This document shows, one piece after another, positions 5,015 through 6,762 of a stretch of 6,762 bases of DNA; position 1 is the first letter of the stretch; each line of letters opens with the position of its first letter. The position numbers were made by a program, and so were the translations under genes. The DNA is from DASXUC01 sp036505015. Its GTDB lineage: Bacteria > Sysuimicrobiota > Sysuimicrobiia > Sysuimicrobiales > Kaftiobacteriaceae. The notes beneath the pieces were generated by a model. The model had not been told where the DNA came from. It searched no databases and saw only the letters and a list, made by a program, of their open reading frames with translations. The DNA is taken from positions 1-6,762 of the forward strand of contig DASXUC010000022.1 of assembly GCA_036505015.1 (NCBI GenBank), written 5' to 3'.

Positions 5015-5356
5015 ATGCAGAAGGTCGCAACCGTCGAGCGGGAGCAGCTCAAAGCGAACGTCCCGGTGTTCAATCCCGGCGACACCGTGCGCGTGCACCT
5101 CAAAGTTGTCGAGGGCGGTCGCGAGCGCATCCAGGCATTTGAAGGCGTCGTGATCGCGCGGAAGAACGGCGGCCTGCGCGAGACGTTCACCGTGCGCCGC
5201 ATCAGCCACGGGGTGGGAGTGGAGCGGATTTTCCTCGTCAACTCCCCCCGCATCGAGCGGCTGGACGTGGTCCGCAAGGGCCGCGTGCGCCAGGCGAAAC
5301 TGTACTACCTGCGAAGCAAGATCGGCCGGGAGGCCCGCATCAAGGAGCAGCGGTAG
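5015..5356 (+). CDS. rplS: 50S ribosomal protein bL19
   Basis: A 113-residue large-subunit ribosomal protein located at the 30S-50S interface. Signature stretches: FNPGDTVRVHLKVVEGGRERIQAFEGVVIARK (about 18-49), GLRETFTVRRISHGVGVERIFLVNSPRIERLDVVRKGRVRQAKLYYLR, then REARIKE near the end. The ATG at 5015 is chosen over the one at 5006: homologues start MQK, and GGAGG at 5001-5005 is 9 nt before 5015 but touches 5006. The order trmD-rplS is standard. Expression may depend partly on a promoter in the gap upstream. Confidence 0.97.
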   Translation: MQKVATVEREQLKANVPVFNPGDTVRVHLKVVEGGRERIQAFEGVVIARKNGGLRETFTVRRISHGVGVERIFLVNSPRIERLDVVRKGRVRQAKLYYLRSKIGREARIKEQR

Positions 5357-5375
5357 CGCGGGACATCAGCACCTG

Positions 5376-6020
5376 ATGCGCCTGGAGTTCTTGGACCGCC
5401 TGCCGCTGTCGGTCCCCAGCCTCATCCTCATCTTGGCCGCCATCCTGTTCGTGGGGCGGATGCTGGTGAAGCGGATCTACGCCATCTCGCCCGCGTGGCG
5501 TGCCTCGATCGTCGAAACGCTCGATGCGGGGATCTTTGCGGCCCTGCTGTCGCTAGTCATCATCACGTTTGTCGTCCAGGCCTTCTACATCCCGTCGGGA
5601 TCGATGGAACCGACCCTGCAGGTGGGCGACCGTATCCTGGTCAGCAAACTCTCCTACCGGCTGGGTCCCATCCGCCGCGGCGACATCATCGTCTTCCACT
5701 ATCCCCTGAATCCCGGCAAGGACTTCGTCAAACGCGTGGTCGCGCTGGCCGGGGAGCGGGTCGAGCTGCGGGATGGCGTCGTGCTGATCAACGGCCAGCC
5801 GATCAGCGAACTGTATCCCACCGCCCTCGCCGGCGGCGACCGTTCGTGCACGAGCAACTACGGCCCGCAGCAGATCCCTCCTGACAACCTGTTCGTGCTG
5901 GGCGATAATCGGTGTAACAGCGAAGACAGCCGGTTCTTTGGCTTTGTGCCCGTGCCCAACGTGATCGGCAAAGCCCTGTTCATCTACTGGCCGCTGCCCC
6001 GCCTGGGGTTCGCGCGGTAG
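5376..6020 (+). CDS. lepB: Type I signal peptidase
   Basis: A 214-residue membrane serine protease that cuts signal peptides from exported proteins on the outer face of the cytoplasmic membrane. Catalytic Ser76 is in IPSGSMEPTL (72-81) and the general base Lys119 is in DFVKRVVALAGE (116-127). Box D/E is seen as GDNRCNSEDSR (176-186) followed by FGFVP. Two hydrophobic segments precede the catalytic domain: about 13-30 and about 52-70. Many Bacillus-type enzymes have one, so this one probably has its N-terminus outside, with the second helix leading to the active site. Cys158 and Cys180 could pair outside the cell; this is speculative. No clear Shine-Dalgarno precedes the ATG, which is 19 bases after rplS. 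In clostridial clusters lepB also follows rplS. The second-helix and Ser/Lys geometry look intact. Confidence 0.95.
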   Translation: MRLEFLDRLPLSVPSLILILAAILFVGRMLVKRIYAISPAWRASIVETLDAGIFAALLSLVIITFVVQAFYIPSGSMEPTLQVGDRILVSKLSYRLGPIRRGDIIVFHYPLNPGKDFVKRVVALAGERVELRDGVVLINGQPISELYPTALAGGDRSCTSNYGPQQIPPDNLFVLGDNRCNSEDSRFFGFVPVPNVIGKALFIYWPLPRLGFAR

Positions 6021-6026
6021 CCGGCG

Positions 6027-6762
6027 ATGTCCGTCCCGCGACGTCCACGCGACATCCGCACGCTGCCGGTCGCCGCTCTGGCCGCCTGGATGCGCGGCCG
6101 TGAGGAGATGGCTCCCGGGCTGCTGCGCGCCCTGGCGCGAGATCCCCGCCGCGGCGTCCGCGCGCTCGTCCGGCAGTGGCGGATGCGGCAGCGCCGCGTG
6201 CGCCGGGAACAGACCAGGCTCGATGACCTGGGCGCGTTGGAGCGGGACTACCGGGCTCTCGGCTACGAGCTCATCGCCGGGGTGGATGAAGTGGGTGTCG
6301 CCCCGCTGGCCGGTCCCGTGGTGGCCGCCGCCGTGATCCTGCCGCCGAACTTTCGCCTGGAGCGCCTCAATGATTCCAAACAGCTGCGCGCGGATGAGCG
6401 CGAGCGGTTGTCCGCGGAAATTCACGCCCGTGCGCTGGCGGTCCACGTCGGCGTCGCCAGCGTCGAAGAAATCGACCGGGTCAACGTCTTGCAGGCCTCG
6501 CGCCTCGCCCACCAGCGGGCCATCATCGGCTTGATACCCCGCCCGCACCTGGTGCTGATCGACGGCCGTTTTCCGGCGGACGTCGCGGTGGCGCAGATGG
6601 CCATCGTGGACGGCGACGCCACGTGTGCCGCGATCGCAGCGGCATCGGTCGTGGCGAAAGTGACCCGGGACCGGATGATGCTCGAACTGGCGCGCAATTA
6701 TCCGGAGTATGGTTTTGCGCGGCACAAAGGCTACGGCACGAGGATGCACCGGGACGCGATCG
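6027..6762 (+). CDS. rnhB: Ribonuclease HII, 3' end cut by the window edge
   Basis: The first 245 residues of RNase HII, which cleaves RNA-DNA hybrids and starts ribonucleotide excision repair. Residues 1-80 form an Arg-rich helical extension with DPRRGVRALVRQW (39-51), comparable to the extension of Bacillus RNase HII. The catalytic core begins at LIAGVDEVG (82-90). The four acidic residues appear present: Asp87, Glu88, Asp179 (LVLIDGRFP) and Asp197 (DGDATCAAIAAASVVAKVTRD). The substrate-binding NYPEYGFARHKGYGTRMH (224-241) is intact. The striking deviation is residues 90-92: the near-invariant GRG that reads the 2'-OH is Gly-Val-Ala. The usual KGDAKS is also DGDATC. The ATG at 6027 is six bases after the lepB stop with no clear ribosome-binding site; coupling is likely. 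About 10-30 residues are missing at the right edge. rbgA, often placed before rnhB, is absent. Confidence 0.94.
   Translation, partial: MSVPRRPRDIRTLPVAALAAWMRGREEMAPGLLRALARDPRRGVRALVRQWRMRQRRVRREQTRLDDLGALERDYRALGYELIAGVDEVGVAPLAGPVVAAAVILPPNFRLERLNDSKQLRADERERLSAEIHARALAVHVGVASVEEIDRVNVLQASRLAHQRAIIGLIPRPHLVLIDGRFPADVAVAQMAIVDGDATCAAIAAASVVAKVTRDRMMLELARNYPEYGFARHKGYGTRMHRDAI

Noticed and set aside
5553..6749. Minus-strand reading frame (398 codons) opposite lepB and rnhB
   Set aside because: The + strand has intact LepB and RNase HII motifs; the antisense frame has none.

Overview
The window is a G+C-rich (about two thirds by eye) stretch of bacterial housekeeping DNA. All genes lie on the + strand and are almost back to back. 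The order ylxM, [methyltransferase], ffh, rpsP, khpA, ylqD, rimM, trmD, rplS, lepB, rnhB matches the SRP / ribosomal-protein S16-L19 cluster of Bacillota. YlqD, YlxM and an RNase HII with a Bacillus-type N-terminal extension all point to a Bacillota-like, high-G+C or deep-branching lineage. I cannot name the species. No IS element, CRISPR array, rRNA or tRNA was seen.

Layout. Bases 1-192 hold no recognisable gene: C-rich DNA with a GC-rich hairpin at 98-145. At 193-226 a perfect 9-bp inverted repeat overlaps a candidate promoter just before ylxM. From 232 to 1214 come ylxM and an RsmC/YbxB-like methyltransferase, with overlapping stop and start. From 1217 to 1293 lie eleven consecutive 7-nt units, which also form a long hairpin. 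Then follow ffh (1307-2641), rpsP (2655-2927), khpA (2947-3195) and ylqD (3209-3613). A second 7-nt array (3594-3635) contains the ylqD stop and a possible rimM start. rimM (3624-4160) and trmD (4163-4918) follow. A third, degenerate 7-nt array (4928-4955) sits just upstream of an extended -10 promoter (4958-4966) and a small hairpin ahead of rplS (5015-5356). lepB (5376-6020) and rnhB (6027 to the right edge, incomplete) close the window.

How the genes work together. YlxM and Ffh belong to co-translational protein targeting. LepB removes signal peptides after export. bS16, bL19, RimM and TrmD build the ribosome and modify tRNA. KhpA is a small RNA-binding protein. RNase HII removes ribonucleotides from DNA. 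This is growth-linked translation, export and maintenance equipment in one long transcription unit, probably with an internal promoter before rplS.

No new multi-gene system is visible. The points of interest are subtle: (1) three heptanucleotide arrays at three gene junctions, sharing an ACGANNN pattern, one forming a 25-position hairpin and another carrying start and stop codons; (2) an operator-like dyad over the first promoter; (3) key-residue changes in conserved enzymes, namely RNase HII lacking its GRG motif and TrmD with Glu where the catalytic Asp169 is expected; (4) a methionine-poor Ffh M domain; (5) a YbxB-like methyltransferase placed inside the SRP operon.
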